Shown here in pieces: positions 1 to 5,834 of a stretch of DNA of 7,849 nucleotides (position 1 is its first letter; every line of letters starts with the position of its first letter). The notes beneath the pieces were generated by a model. The model saw only the letters and a list, made by a program, of their open reading frames with translations. It was not told where the DNA came from and did not search any database. The DNA is from Myxococcales bacterium (GTDB lineage Bacteria; Myxococcota_A; Polyangia; Polyangiales; Houyiibacteriaceae): positions 1,264,076 through 1,271,924 of the forward strand of contig CP070650.1 of assembly GCA_020354595.1 (NCBI GenBank). Direction: 5' to 3'. The position numbers and the translations under genes are program-made.

Positions 1-94
1 ATCCACTGTGGAAACGGTGGCACATTCGCCGTCCAAGCCCCCGGAATAGACCATCCTTTCCAGCGCTCCGCGCCTGTGGACAAACCGGGGAACA

Positions 95-124
95 CTGACC
101 GAGCAGCCAGTGAAACTGTAATAT
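95..124 (+). promoter_or_regulatory. Candidate sigma-70-type promoter for the moxR-DUF58-tgpA operon
   Basis: A -35-like CTGACC (95-100) lies 18 bases before a -10-like TAATAT (119-124). Each matches four of six consensus positions. The hexamers sit where the sequence turns AT-rich, 35 bases before the proposed start codon at 160. Transcription would begin near 131, giving a leader of about 30 bases. No better pair was found, but the matches are modest and myxobacterial promoters often diverge from the E. coli consensus. Confidence 0.3.
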
Positions 125-127
125 TTT

Positions 128-143
128 ACCCATAACGTTGGGT
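128..143. repeat. Short inverted repeat at the predicted transcription start
   Basis: Arms ACCCA (128-132) and TGGGT (139-143) are exact reverse complements around a six-base centre, TAACGT. The repeat would overlap the expected start of the operon transcript, a usual place for a repressor operator, or it could form a weak stem in the leader. With five-base arms, chance occurrence is quite possible. Confidence 0.2.
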
Positions 144-159
144 ATGTTACGCTTCGTGG

Positions 160-1125
160 GTGGCTCAACCCAGCGTCGCGCACATCTCCGAGAACGCGAC
201 CCAACTGTCTAGGCGTCTCGTTCAAAACGTCGGGCTGGTGGTTCGCGGCAAGGAGGAAGTCATCAAGTTGGCAGTCGTCTCGCTGCTTGCCCGCGGCCAC
301 CTGCTGCTGGAGGACGTTCCCGGTGTCGGGAAGACGACTTTGGCGCGCGCCTTGGCCGCATCGGTCGGCGTTTCGTTTCGCCGGCTTCAATGCACGTCCG
401 ACCTGATGCCGACCGATGTGCTCGGCGGCAACGTGTTCAACCAATCGAAGAGCACGTTCGAGTTTCGGCCGGGGCCGATCTTCACCCAGGTTCTTCTCGC
501 CGACGAGGTGAACCGAACGACGCCGAAGACGCAGAGCGCTTTGCTCGAAGCGATGGATGAGCGACAGGTGTCGATCGACGGCGAAACGCACACTCTCGAA
601 GAGCCGTTCTTCGTCGTGGCCACGCAGAACCCACAGGAGTTCTACGGTACCTATCCGCTGCCGGAGTCACAGCTCGACCGCTTCTTGGTTCGTTTGAGCA
701 TTGGCTACCCGCCGCCGGGGGTAGAGCGCGAGGTGCTCAGTCGTCGCGGCGCTGATCCAGTCGAGAAGCTCGATGCGGTAATGAGTGCGAGTGAGCTCCG
801 TCACGTGCAACAGGCGGTCGACTCCGTGCGCGTCGATGACGCCATCCTCGAATACTTGCATCGAATCGTCATCGCGACGCGGAATACCCCGCTTCTTTCG
901 GTCGGTGTGTCGACGCGAGGGGCGCTCGGTTTCGAGCGAGCCGCTCGCGCGCGGGCCCTCGTAGAAGGGCGGTCCTACGTTCTGCCCGACGACGTGAAGG
1001 CACTCGCGGGTCCCGTTCTGTCTCACCGAGTGAAGGTATCTGGGAGCATGTCGGGATCTGCCGTCCGCGATGACGCGCAACGGGTGATTCGCGAGCTGCT
1101 CACCGTGGTGGCTGTCCCTCTATAA
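160..1125 (+). CDS. MoxR-family AAA+ ATPase
   Basis: This 321-residue cytoplasmic ATPase belongs to the MoxR group of AAA+ proteins, thought to act as chaperone-like remodellers of neighbouring membrane or periplasmic complexes. Visible motifs: Walker A with DVPGVGKT at residues 52-59 (K58 binds nucleotide), Walker B with LLADE ending at D115-E116, followed by the VNR signature, a sensor-1 region with ATQNP at 154-158, and the family hallmark YPLPESQLDRF at about 165-175. A helical lid domain fills the C-terminal third, and the length is typical of the family. The start is a GTG at 160, the first usable start after an in-frame TAA at 133-135; no clear Shine-Dalgarno sequence precedes it. The DUF58 gene begins 12 bases after its stop, in the same frame, so the two are surely co-transcribed. 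The family assignment is secure; the client protein is inferred from context only. Confidence 0.95.
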   Translation: MAQPSVAHISENATQLSRRLVQNVGLVVRGKEEVIKLAVVSLLARGHLLLEDVPGVGKTTLARALAASVGVSFRRLQCTSDLMPTDVLGGNVFNQSKSTFEFRPGPIFTQVLLADEVNRTTPKTQSALLEAMDERQVSIDGETHTLEEPFFVVATQNPQEFYGTYPLPESQLDRFLVRLSIGYPPPGVEREVLSRRGADPVEKLDAVMSASELRHVQQAVDSVRVDDAILEYLHRIVIATRNTPLLSVGVSTRGALGFERAARARALVEGRSYVLPDDVKALAGPVLSHRVKVSGSMSGSAVRDDAQRVIRELLTVVAVPL

Positions 1126-1137
1126 CGGGCTCGGTCG

Positions 1138-2136
1138 ATGCGGATCTTGCGACGAAGGCGAAGCAGGCGAAAGTTCCGGCTGACCCGTGAGGGCCGCGCG
1201 TTTCTCTTCGTCACGATCGGTGTCGGCTTTGCCGCGGTGAACACCGCCAACAACCTGCTCTACCTAGTGCTCGGGCTTCTCTTGAGCCTGCTGCTCGTGA
1301 GCGGCGTGCTCAGCGACCTAGCGCTCTGGAAGCTTCGGATTCACCGAAGGCTTCCGGCTCGCATGTTTGCGGGCACGCGTTCCTTGATCGAGGTCACCGC
1401 ACTCAACGAAAAACGCTGGTTGGCGAGTGTGTCAGTCGAAACCATCGACGAAATCGACGGAGCCGACAGCGAGCCTGCGCGGTTTCTTCGCGTCGCGGCG
1501 GGGCAAACCGAGCTCGCGGGCTACACCCACGAAGCGCCTCGTCGCGGGCTGATCGAGCTTGGTACCATGCGAGTGCTGACGCGGTATCCGTTCGGCCTCA
1601 TCGAGAAGGGCTACACCATATTCGAGCCGGACGAAGCCATCGTCTACCCGAAGCTTCTAGACCAGGTTGGGACGCCGCCCGTGCAGCCGGTTCCCGGTGA
1701 TGCTGCGCCGATTCATCGCACCGGACGGGGCCACGAGTTTGCCGGGAGCGTGCGTTTCTATCGCGAAGGCGACGAGGCCCGCGACATCCATTGGAAGCGC
1801 ACGGCAAGCCGGGGCGACCTGGTCGTCCGCGAGCACGAACAAGACACCAGCGCCCTCGTCACGCTCCACCTCGACAACGTCATTCCGGCGGGAACTGCCG
1901 ATGAAACCGAGTGGCGCGAGGTCTTCGAACACTCGATCTCTGAAGCGGCAACCCTCGCGTCCAGCTACCTGGCGCAAGGCATTTCGGTGAGGGTTCGTGC
2001 TGCCGACGGAGAATCCCCGCTCGTTGCAGGCGGCACTGCGCCGGACCCGATTTGGCGCTTCTTGGCGCTGCTCAAGGCCGTCCGAACCGATGTTCCAAAG
2101 CGGCCCAAGCGAATCAGCCGAAGGTGGGCAGCATGA
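1138..2136 (+). CDS. DUF58 domain membrane-anchored protein
   Basis: This 332-residue protein has a strongly basic N-terminus (MRILRRRRSRRKFRL), two adjacent hydrophobic helices at about residues 22-37 and 40-62, and then a soluble domain. The DUF58 signature is clear: GHEFAGSVRFY from residue 198, then EGDEARDIHWKRTASRGDLVVREHE, with the core IHWK at 217-220. The basic start suggests the N-terminus stays in the cytoplasm and the two helices form a hairpin, which would place the DUF58 domain in the cytoplasm with the MoxR ATPase. DUF58 proteins have no settled biochemical role but are regularly encoded next to MoxR ATPases and transglutaminases. ATG 1138 is the first start after the upstream stop. 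The gene ends in an ATGA overlap with the next gene (2133-2136), indicating translational coupling. Confidence 0.92.
   Translation: MRILRRRRSRRKFRLTREGRAFLFVTIGVGFAAVNTANNLLYLVLGLLLSLLLVSGVLSDLALWKLRIHRRLPARMFAGTRSLIEVTALNEKRWLASVSVETIDEIDGADSEPARFLRVAAGQTELAGYTHEAPRRGLIELGTMRVLTRYPFGLIEKGYTIFEPDEAIVYPKLLDQVGTPPVQPVPGDAAPIHRTGRGHEFAGSVRFYREGDEARDIHWKRTASRGDLVVREHEQDTSALVTLHLDNVIPAGTADETEWREVFEHSISEAATLASSYLAQGISVRVRAADGESPLVAGGTAPDPIWRFLALLKAVRTDVPKRPKRISRRWAA
2121..2127 (+). promoter_or_regulatory. Ribosome binding site of the tgpA-like gene
   Basis: AAGGTGG lies five bases before ATG 2133, inside the last codons of the DUF58 gene. It decides the start of the transglutaminase gene at 2133 rather than at an in-frame ATG at 2052, which would overlap the DUF58 gene by 85 bases and lacks a comparable site. 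Confidence 0.6.
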
Positions 2137-3515
2137 GGTTCGAGTTCTCGCTGAAGTTGGTCGCATACATGTTCGCGGGTCTCGGGCTCATCGCGTTGAT
2201 GCTGGGCACCACGTTCACGGCCGTCGACTCGCTGGTCGTCATGGTTGCGTTCGTGGCGAGCTGGTTCGCCGAGCCGCCTCTGATCGACCGTCCCGGCTAC
2301 TCGCGCTTTTGGAACGTCGCGGCCGTCGTGCTCCTGCTCGTTCAAATTGCGCGCGCAATTGGAGGAGAGGCCACGCTCACCGTCGGTGTGCAGTACGCGG
2401 CGTTTCTTCAGATCTCCCGACTGTCTCACCGCAAAACGGCCGCCGACTATCAGCAGATCGCCATCTTGGCGTTCTTGCACCTGATTGCCGGCACCGTGTT
2501 GTCTTCGGGCCTCGACTATGGCGTCGTGTTCTTCGGGTTCGTGATCGTCATGCCGTGGATGCTCACGCTCACGCACCTCCGAAAGGAGCTCGAAGCGCAG
2601 CATGGAGTCGGAACCCCCATGCTCCGGGCTCAGCTCGACAGCCACGAGCTCACCAACGCCTCGTTCTTTGGAGGTACGACGTTGCTTGCGGTGCCGCTGT
2701 TCGTCCTCACCGCAGCCATGTTTTTCGCATTTCCGCGAGTTGGTTTCGGGTTCCTATCGAGCTTTGGCGCGCGGACGACCGCCGTTGCGGGTTTTGGCGA
2801 CGATGTCGAGCTCGGCGGTTTCGGGACGATCCGCGACGACCCCACGGTCGTCATGCGCGTGAAGATGAAGAACCGCCCGGAGCCGCCGCCTCGCTCCATT
2901 GGCGTTCGCCTGCGCGGGACCTCGTTCGACCGCTATGCAGATGGGCGCTGGTCGCGCACGCAGTTCGCAGGGGAGCAAGTTCGGCGCCTGCAGGACGAGT
3001 ACCTCCTGTTCCGACCGCCGAAGCAATCCGATCAGGAGTACGAGATCATCCTCGACCCAATGAAAGAGGCGGTTCTGTTCATTCCCGAAGGCACCGTCGC
3101 GCTACAGGTTCCGCCTGCGATCCGCGCCGGGCGCAGCCGCTATCGCAAAGTCGTCTATGCTCCTGGTTTCGATCTGCGCTACCACGGCCGTGTCGACGGC
3201 CCGCTCACCTACAAAGCGTTCGTCGGACGCAAACGCCGCGGCATTTCCGAACGAATTCCGCAAACACTCCAAAGGCGGTATGTCGAAGTGCCGCCGGGCT
3301 ACGAACGCGTCGCGGAGCTTGCACGTCGGGTCGTCGGTGATGCGACCGATCCGAGGGTGCAGGCGCAACGTATCGAGCGCTATCTGAGAGGGGGGGCAAC
3401 TACCGCTACACCCTCGATCAACCCGACACGGAAGGCAAAGATCCGCTTCACGTGTTCTTGTTCGAGGCCAAGGCCGGCCACTGCGAGTACTTCTCGACCG
3501 CGATGGCGATCATGA
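2133..3515 (+). CDS. TgpA-like transglutaminase, N-terminal membrane part (frameshifted gene)
   Basis: This is the first part of a TgpA-type membrane protein (DUF3488 region followed by a transglutaminase-like domain). The N-terminus carries about six hydrophobic helices: roughly residues 7-26, 31-46, 61-76, 105-124, 127-146 and 186-206. A soluble, presumably periplasmic, region follows, with RGTSFDRYADGRWSRT and a long linker up to RIERYLRGG. After residue 421 (position 3395) this frame loses family resemblance and reads an arginine- and serine-rich tail to a TGA at 3513-3515. The expected continuation, GNYRYTLDQPDTEGKDPLHVFLFEAK, is in the -1 frame. Adding one G to the seven-G run at 3390-3396 joins the two parts into about 721 residues, close to the usual TgpA length. 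As written, this product lacks the catalytic residues. ATG 2133 is supported by AAGGTGG five bases upstream and by the ATGA overlap with the DUF58 stop. Confidence 0.85.
   Translation: MRFEFSLKLVAYMFAGLGLIALMLGTTFTAVDSLVVMVAFVASWFAEPPLIDRPGYSRFWNVAAVVLLLVQIARAIGGEATLTVGVQYAAFLQISRLSHRKTAADYQQIAILAFLHLIAGTVLSSGLDYGVVFFGFVIVMPWMLTLTHLRKELEAQHGVGTPMLRAQLDSHELTNASFFGGTTLLAVPLFVLTAAMFFAFPRVGFGFLSSFGARTTAVAGFGDDVELGGFGTIRDDPTVVMRVKMKNRPEPPPRSIGVRLRGTSFDRYADGRWSRTQFAGEQVRRLQDEYLLFRPPKQSDQEYEIILDPMKEAVLFIPEGTVALQVPPAIRAGRSRYRKVVYAPGFDLRYHGRVDGPLTYKAFVGRKRRGISERIPQTLQRRYVEVPPGYERVAELARRVVGDATDPRVQAQRIERYLRGGATTATPSINPTRKAKIRFTCSCSRPRPATASTSRPRWRS
3390..3396 (+). other. Seven-G homopolymer, likely frameshift site in the tgpA-like gene
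   Basis: Codons in the upstream frame read AGA GGG GGG GCA. The family-like sequence resumes in the -1 frame as GGC AAC TAC CGC at 3395-3406. The -1 frame is closed by a TGA at 3338-3340, and the upstream frame ends at 3513-3515, so the change must fall between those points; the G run is the obvious place. The run is not a classical slippery heptamer, because the P-site codon would re-pair onto AGG. A lost G, by mutation or base-calling error, explains it most simply. Confidence 0.75.
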
Positions 3516-4297
3516 TGCGCGCCCTCGGGGTGCCCGCCCGTAACGTCACCGGTTTCCTCGGAGCCGACTACAACCCTTACGGCGACTACTTCGCGGTGCG
3601 AAACGGCAACGCACACAGTTGGGTTGAAATCCTCGCCGAGGGACGCTGGATCACCTTCGATCCCACTCCGGCATCGGGTCAGGTTTTCGCGTCGCCGTCC
3701 GGCTTTACGGTGAAGCTTCAGCAGATGATCGACGCCATGCGGGTTCGATGGGCTGAGTACGTCGTCGAGTACAACATTCGCGACCAGGCAAGAGCGCTGC
3801 GGGGACTCGCCAACTGGTACCGCTCGCTCCGCAGTGGCCAGGATGACTCCATGTCGCGCGGCGACGGCGACGCCGACGACAAAGACGGGCTTAGCAACAT
3901 TCCATTCAGACCGGACTGGCGTTGGTTCATCGCCGTCGTCTGCGTTGCGGGGGCTGGACTCCTGCTGGACCGGTGGCGCCGAAAGCAGCGGCGCCAGAGC
4001 CGCGCCGGTCGCAGGTTGGATCCCGATCGCGACCGCGCAGTGCGGCTCTATCTTGCGCTCGAGGGCAGTCTGCGAAGGGCGGGGCAAGCTCGTCCGGCCG
4101 ACGTGACCCCGAGCGAGCACGCCGCCGAGCTAGGGAGGTCGGGATTCCTCGCTGCCAACGAGGTGCGTGAGGTGACCGACGCCTACCTAGCGACCCGCTT
4201 CGGTGGCGACCCGCTCTCGCCTGCGGATTACCATCGGCTTCGCCAGCTCAGTCGCGCCATCCGGTCTCGCGCGAGCCGTCGGCCGCCTACTGCGTGA
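3452..4297 (+). CDS. TgpA-like transglutaminase, C-terminal catalytic part and DUF4129 tail
   Basis: This is the second part of the same gene; family-like sequence in this frame begins at 3395. The papain-like transglutaminase core holds the expected triad: Cys in AGHCEYF (codon 3482-3484), His in NAHSWVE (3614-3616) and Asp in TFDPTP (3659-3661). These would be C451, H495 and D510 of a repaired protein. The ALGVPARNVTGFLG motif between Cys and His is typical. A charged linker leads to one membrane helix (WFIAVVCVAGAGLLL, near 3920-3965) and a C-terminal DUF4129-like domain containing VTPSEHAAELG. GTG 3452 is merely the first start-like codon; no ribosome binding site precedes it and it lies just ten residues before the catalytic Cys, so an independent protein is unlikely. 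ATGs at 3503 and 3512 would remove the catalytic Cys. The family acts at or outside the inner membrane; its substrate cannot be deduced. The 3' end overlaps the convergent kinase gene by 11 bases. Confidence 0.85.
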   Translation: MFLFEAKAGHCEYFSTAMAIMMRALGVPARNVTGFLGADYNPYGDYFAVRNGNAHSWVEILAEGRWITFDPTPASGQVFASPSGFTVKLQQMIDAMRVRWAEYVVEYNIRDQARALRGLANWYRSLRSGQDDSMSRGDGDADDKDGLSNIPFRPDWRWFIAVVCVAGAGLLLDRWRRKQRRQSRAGRRLDPDRDRAVRLYLALEGSLRRAGQARPADVTPSEHAAELGRSGFLAANEVREVTDAYLATRFGGDPLSPADYHRLRQLSRAIRSRASRRPPTA

Positions 4298-5762
4298 GCA
4301 ACCAACCGGCGGCAACGCCAGCTGCGGCAAGTACGATCGCGCCGAGTACGATTAGGGCGACCTTCGAGCCGCCACCCTTGGCCTGAGGTTCCGCGGACGA
4401 TCCCGTAGGTGCGACCGCCGCCTGGCTGCCCTGTTCCGCGGAAATCGAGATCGGAGTCGCGCCGGGCGGGCGGAACGTCATCACCGGCTGAGACGTGTCT
4501 CGGGCTGTCGAGCGGGAAGGGGGATTGAGGGAGGGACCCATCGGGACCGCCCCTGGGCGCGGCGCCTTCACGCTGTCGTCTTTGGATTCGAACCAACCCA
4601 TCGTTGCGCCCGCAGGCGCGCTGTTGCGTACGTTCTCGATCGCCGTCTCGACGTCTTCGTCACCCTCGAACCAGTTGCTCGGGTCGACGAACTCCGATGC
4701 GTCGAGCGGCCGCGACCCTTCGTTGTCGGGGCTCAGCGCAAACGAGTTCGCCTCAATGGGCACGCCGGCCGTGCTTTCGAGCGAGGTGAAGCGCTCGAGC
4801 TCTTCCAGAATCATCGTGTCGATCATGACCGGCTGCGGCGGCACCGACTTCTGACGTTCGAGCGTAGCCTTGACCAGATTGGCGATGTCGTAGGACGTCA
4901 CCTTCATCTGGTGGTGGAACAAGTAACTCGCTAGCGCATCGCCGAGCTCGCGCGCTGACTGAAACCGATTCTCCGGCCGCCGCGCCAACGTCTTCTGCAC
5001 TAGCGCGTCAAACTGCTCGTCGACCTCCGCGTGGGTTCCGACCAGGCTTGGCACATCCGCGGAAGACACGGCCTGCACCGTCTCGTAGTCGGTTTCGCCT
5101 AGGAAGAGGCGGCGGCCAGCGAGCATCTCCCAGAGGCAGACCCCCAACGCAAAGATGTCCGCCCTCTCGTCGGCCGGCTGGCCGCTGGCGACTTCGGGCG
5201 AGAGGTAGCTGAACTTTCCCTTGACGACCCCGGGGTCCGTTCGCTCGAGTTGCGTGCGCGCCTTGGCCAAACCGAAGTCGGTGACCTTCACCTCACCACG
5301 CTTGCTGATGAGGATGTTGGGCGGCGACACGTCCCGGTGCACGAGGTCGAGCGGCCCGCCGTCATCGTCCAGCAGCTCGTGCGCGTAGCTCAATCCGCGG
5401 CAGGCCTCCATCGCGATGTAGATCGCGTCTTTCAGAGGGAAGGGCTTTCTCTTCACCCGCAACGTTTCCATCACCTTCTTGAGGTTCGTCCCATCGACGA
5501 ACTCCATGACGATAAAGAAGCTGTTGTCGGCCTTACCGATGTCGAAGACGCTGACGATGTTCGCGTGCGTCAGGCGGGCGCCGAGGCGCGCCTCGTCGAG
5601 AAACATCCCGATGAAGTTCGTGTGCGAGGCGAGGTGCGGCAAGACGCGCTTGATCGCGACCTTCTTCTTGAAGCCCTGGACGCTCGTAGCCTCTCCGAGG
5701 AAAACCTCGGCCATCCCCCCGGCTTCAAGTTTCTCGATCAGGTTGTATCTCTGATCGGTCAT
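4287..5762 (-). CDS. Hanks-type Ser/Thr protein kinase with C-terminal membrane anchor
   Basis: This 491-residue protein begins with a full kinase domain, residues about 6-285. Visible elements: glycine loop EAGGMAEVFLGEA (13-25), VAIK with K38, alpha-C glutamate E57 in LDEARLG, catalytic loop HRDVSPPN (142-149), DFG at 162-164, SPE in place of APE at 188-190, and D202 in DERADIFALG. Catalytic-loop position 146 is Ser where Lys is usual, but this form is common in myxobacterial kinases, so activity is expected. A Pro-, Ser- and Ala-rich linker covers about 300-465, and the protein ends in one hydrophobic helix (about 467-488) with only some three residues after it. It therefore looks tail-anchored, with no periplasmic sensor domain. 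The start is an ATG at 5762-5760; a GGAGG lies about 14 bases before it, rather far. It is divergent from rpe and overlaps the transglutaminase gene tail to tail. Substrates are unknown. Confidence 0.95.
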   Translation of the reverse strand: MTDQRYNLIEKLEAGGMAEVFLGEATSVQGFKKKVAIKRVLPHLASHTNFIGMFLDEARLGARLTHANIVSVFDIGKADNSFFIVMEFVDGTNLKKVMETLRVKRKPFPLKDAIYIAMEACRGLSYAHELLDDDGGPLDLVHRDVSPPNILISKRGEVKVTDFGLAKARTQLERTDPGVVKGKFSYLSPEVASGQPADERADIFALGVCLWEMLAGRRLFLGETDYETVQAVSSADVPSLVGTHAEVDEQFDALVQKTLARRPENRFQSARELGDALASYLFHHQMKVTSYDIANLVKATLERQKSVPPQPVMIDTMILEELERFTSLESTAGVPIEANSFALSPDNEGSRPLDASEFVDPSNWFEGDEDVETAIENVRNSAPAGATMGWFESKDDSVKAPRPGAVPMGPSLNPPSRSTARDTSQPVMTFRPPGATPISISAEQGSQAAVAPTGSSAEPQAKGGGSKVALIVLGAIVLAAAGVAAGWLLTQ

Positions 5763-5797
5763 TACCGCTCGCTCGCCCTCCCTGCCGGCGTCTTTCC

Positions 5798-5827
5798 ATT
5801 GTCGTTTGCGGGCGCTAGCCGGGTCAA
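5798..5827 (-). promoter_or_regulatory. Candidate promoter of the kinase gene
   Basis: Read on the minus strand, TTGACC (5827-5822, five of six -35 matches) is followed after 18 bases by GACAAT (5803-5798, four of six -10 matches). Transcription would start near 5790, leaving a leader of roughly 28 bases that contains the GGAGG before the kinase ATG. The -35 box overlaps the plus-strand ribosome binding site of rpe. No equally good plus-strand promoter was found in this 72-base gap, so rpe may be transcribed from within the kinase gene or from a less canonical promoter. Confidence 0.35.
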
Positions 5828-5830
5828 GGA
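5826..5830 (+). promoter_or_regulatory. Ribosome binding site of rpe
   Basis: AAGGA lies four bases before ATG 5835. It supports this start over GTG 5877, which would remove 14 residues and has no such site, and over distant upstream in-frame starts that lie inside the opposite-strand kinase gene. Confidence 0.55.
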
Positions 5831-5834
5831 ACGG

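Larger units (their letters stand above)
1..159. other. Upstream non-coding region before the moxR-like gene
   Basis: No gene is supported here. The frame of positions 1-135 is open on the plus strand up to a TAA at 133-135, but it has no start in the window, gives a 44-residue peptide of no recognisable family, and its third-position GC is only about average, so it could at most be the tail of a gene to the left. Base composition changes from GC-rich to AT-rich around 112-150, which fits a promoter. The segment also holds a perfect short palindrome, TCCAC-T-GTGGA at 2-12, and a second TGTGGA at 75-80. Confidence 0.5.

Noticed and set aside
1..135. Tail of a coding gene entering from the left
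   Set aside because: The frame is open for only 44 codons with ordinary third-position GC and no family resemblance; it cannot be told from chance in this window.
1965..2645. 226-codon minus-strand open frame opposite the DUF58 and tgpA-like genes
   Set aside because: Composition rich in Arg, Glu, His and Gln with no motif; antisense shadow of the membrane-helix codons.
1997..3340. A 447-codon open frame on the plus strand overlapping the DUF58 and transglutaminase genes
   Set aside because: It is rich in Arg, Ala and Pro, shows no family motif, and lies over two genes with clear domains in other frames. It is a by-product of high GC codon use. It helps only in that its TGA at 3338-3340 limits where the frameshift can be.
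3390..3396. Programmed -1 ribosomal frameshift
   Set aside because: The G run does not give good re-pairing of both tRNAs in the -1 frame (P-site would face AGG), and no clear stimulatory stem was recognised just downstream by eye. A missing G is simpler, though relatives should be compared.
3503..3515. Reinitiation at ATG 3503 or at the ATGATG overlapping the first frame's TGA
   Set aside because: Starting there would leave out the catalytic Cys encoded at 3482-3484, so the product would be inactive, and no ribosome binding site is seen.
3380..4120. 246-codon minus-strand open frame opposite the transglutaminase catalytic region
   Set aside because: No recognisable domain, and the plus strand here holds the full Cys-His-Asp core and membrane helix.
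5250..5834. In-frame upstream extension of rpe of 195 codons
   Set aside because: It lies on the opposite strand of the kinase N-terminal half, has no epimerase homology, and rpe has its own AAGGA and ATG at 5835.
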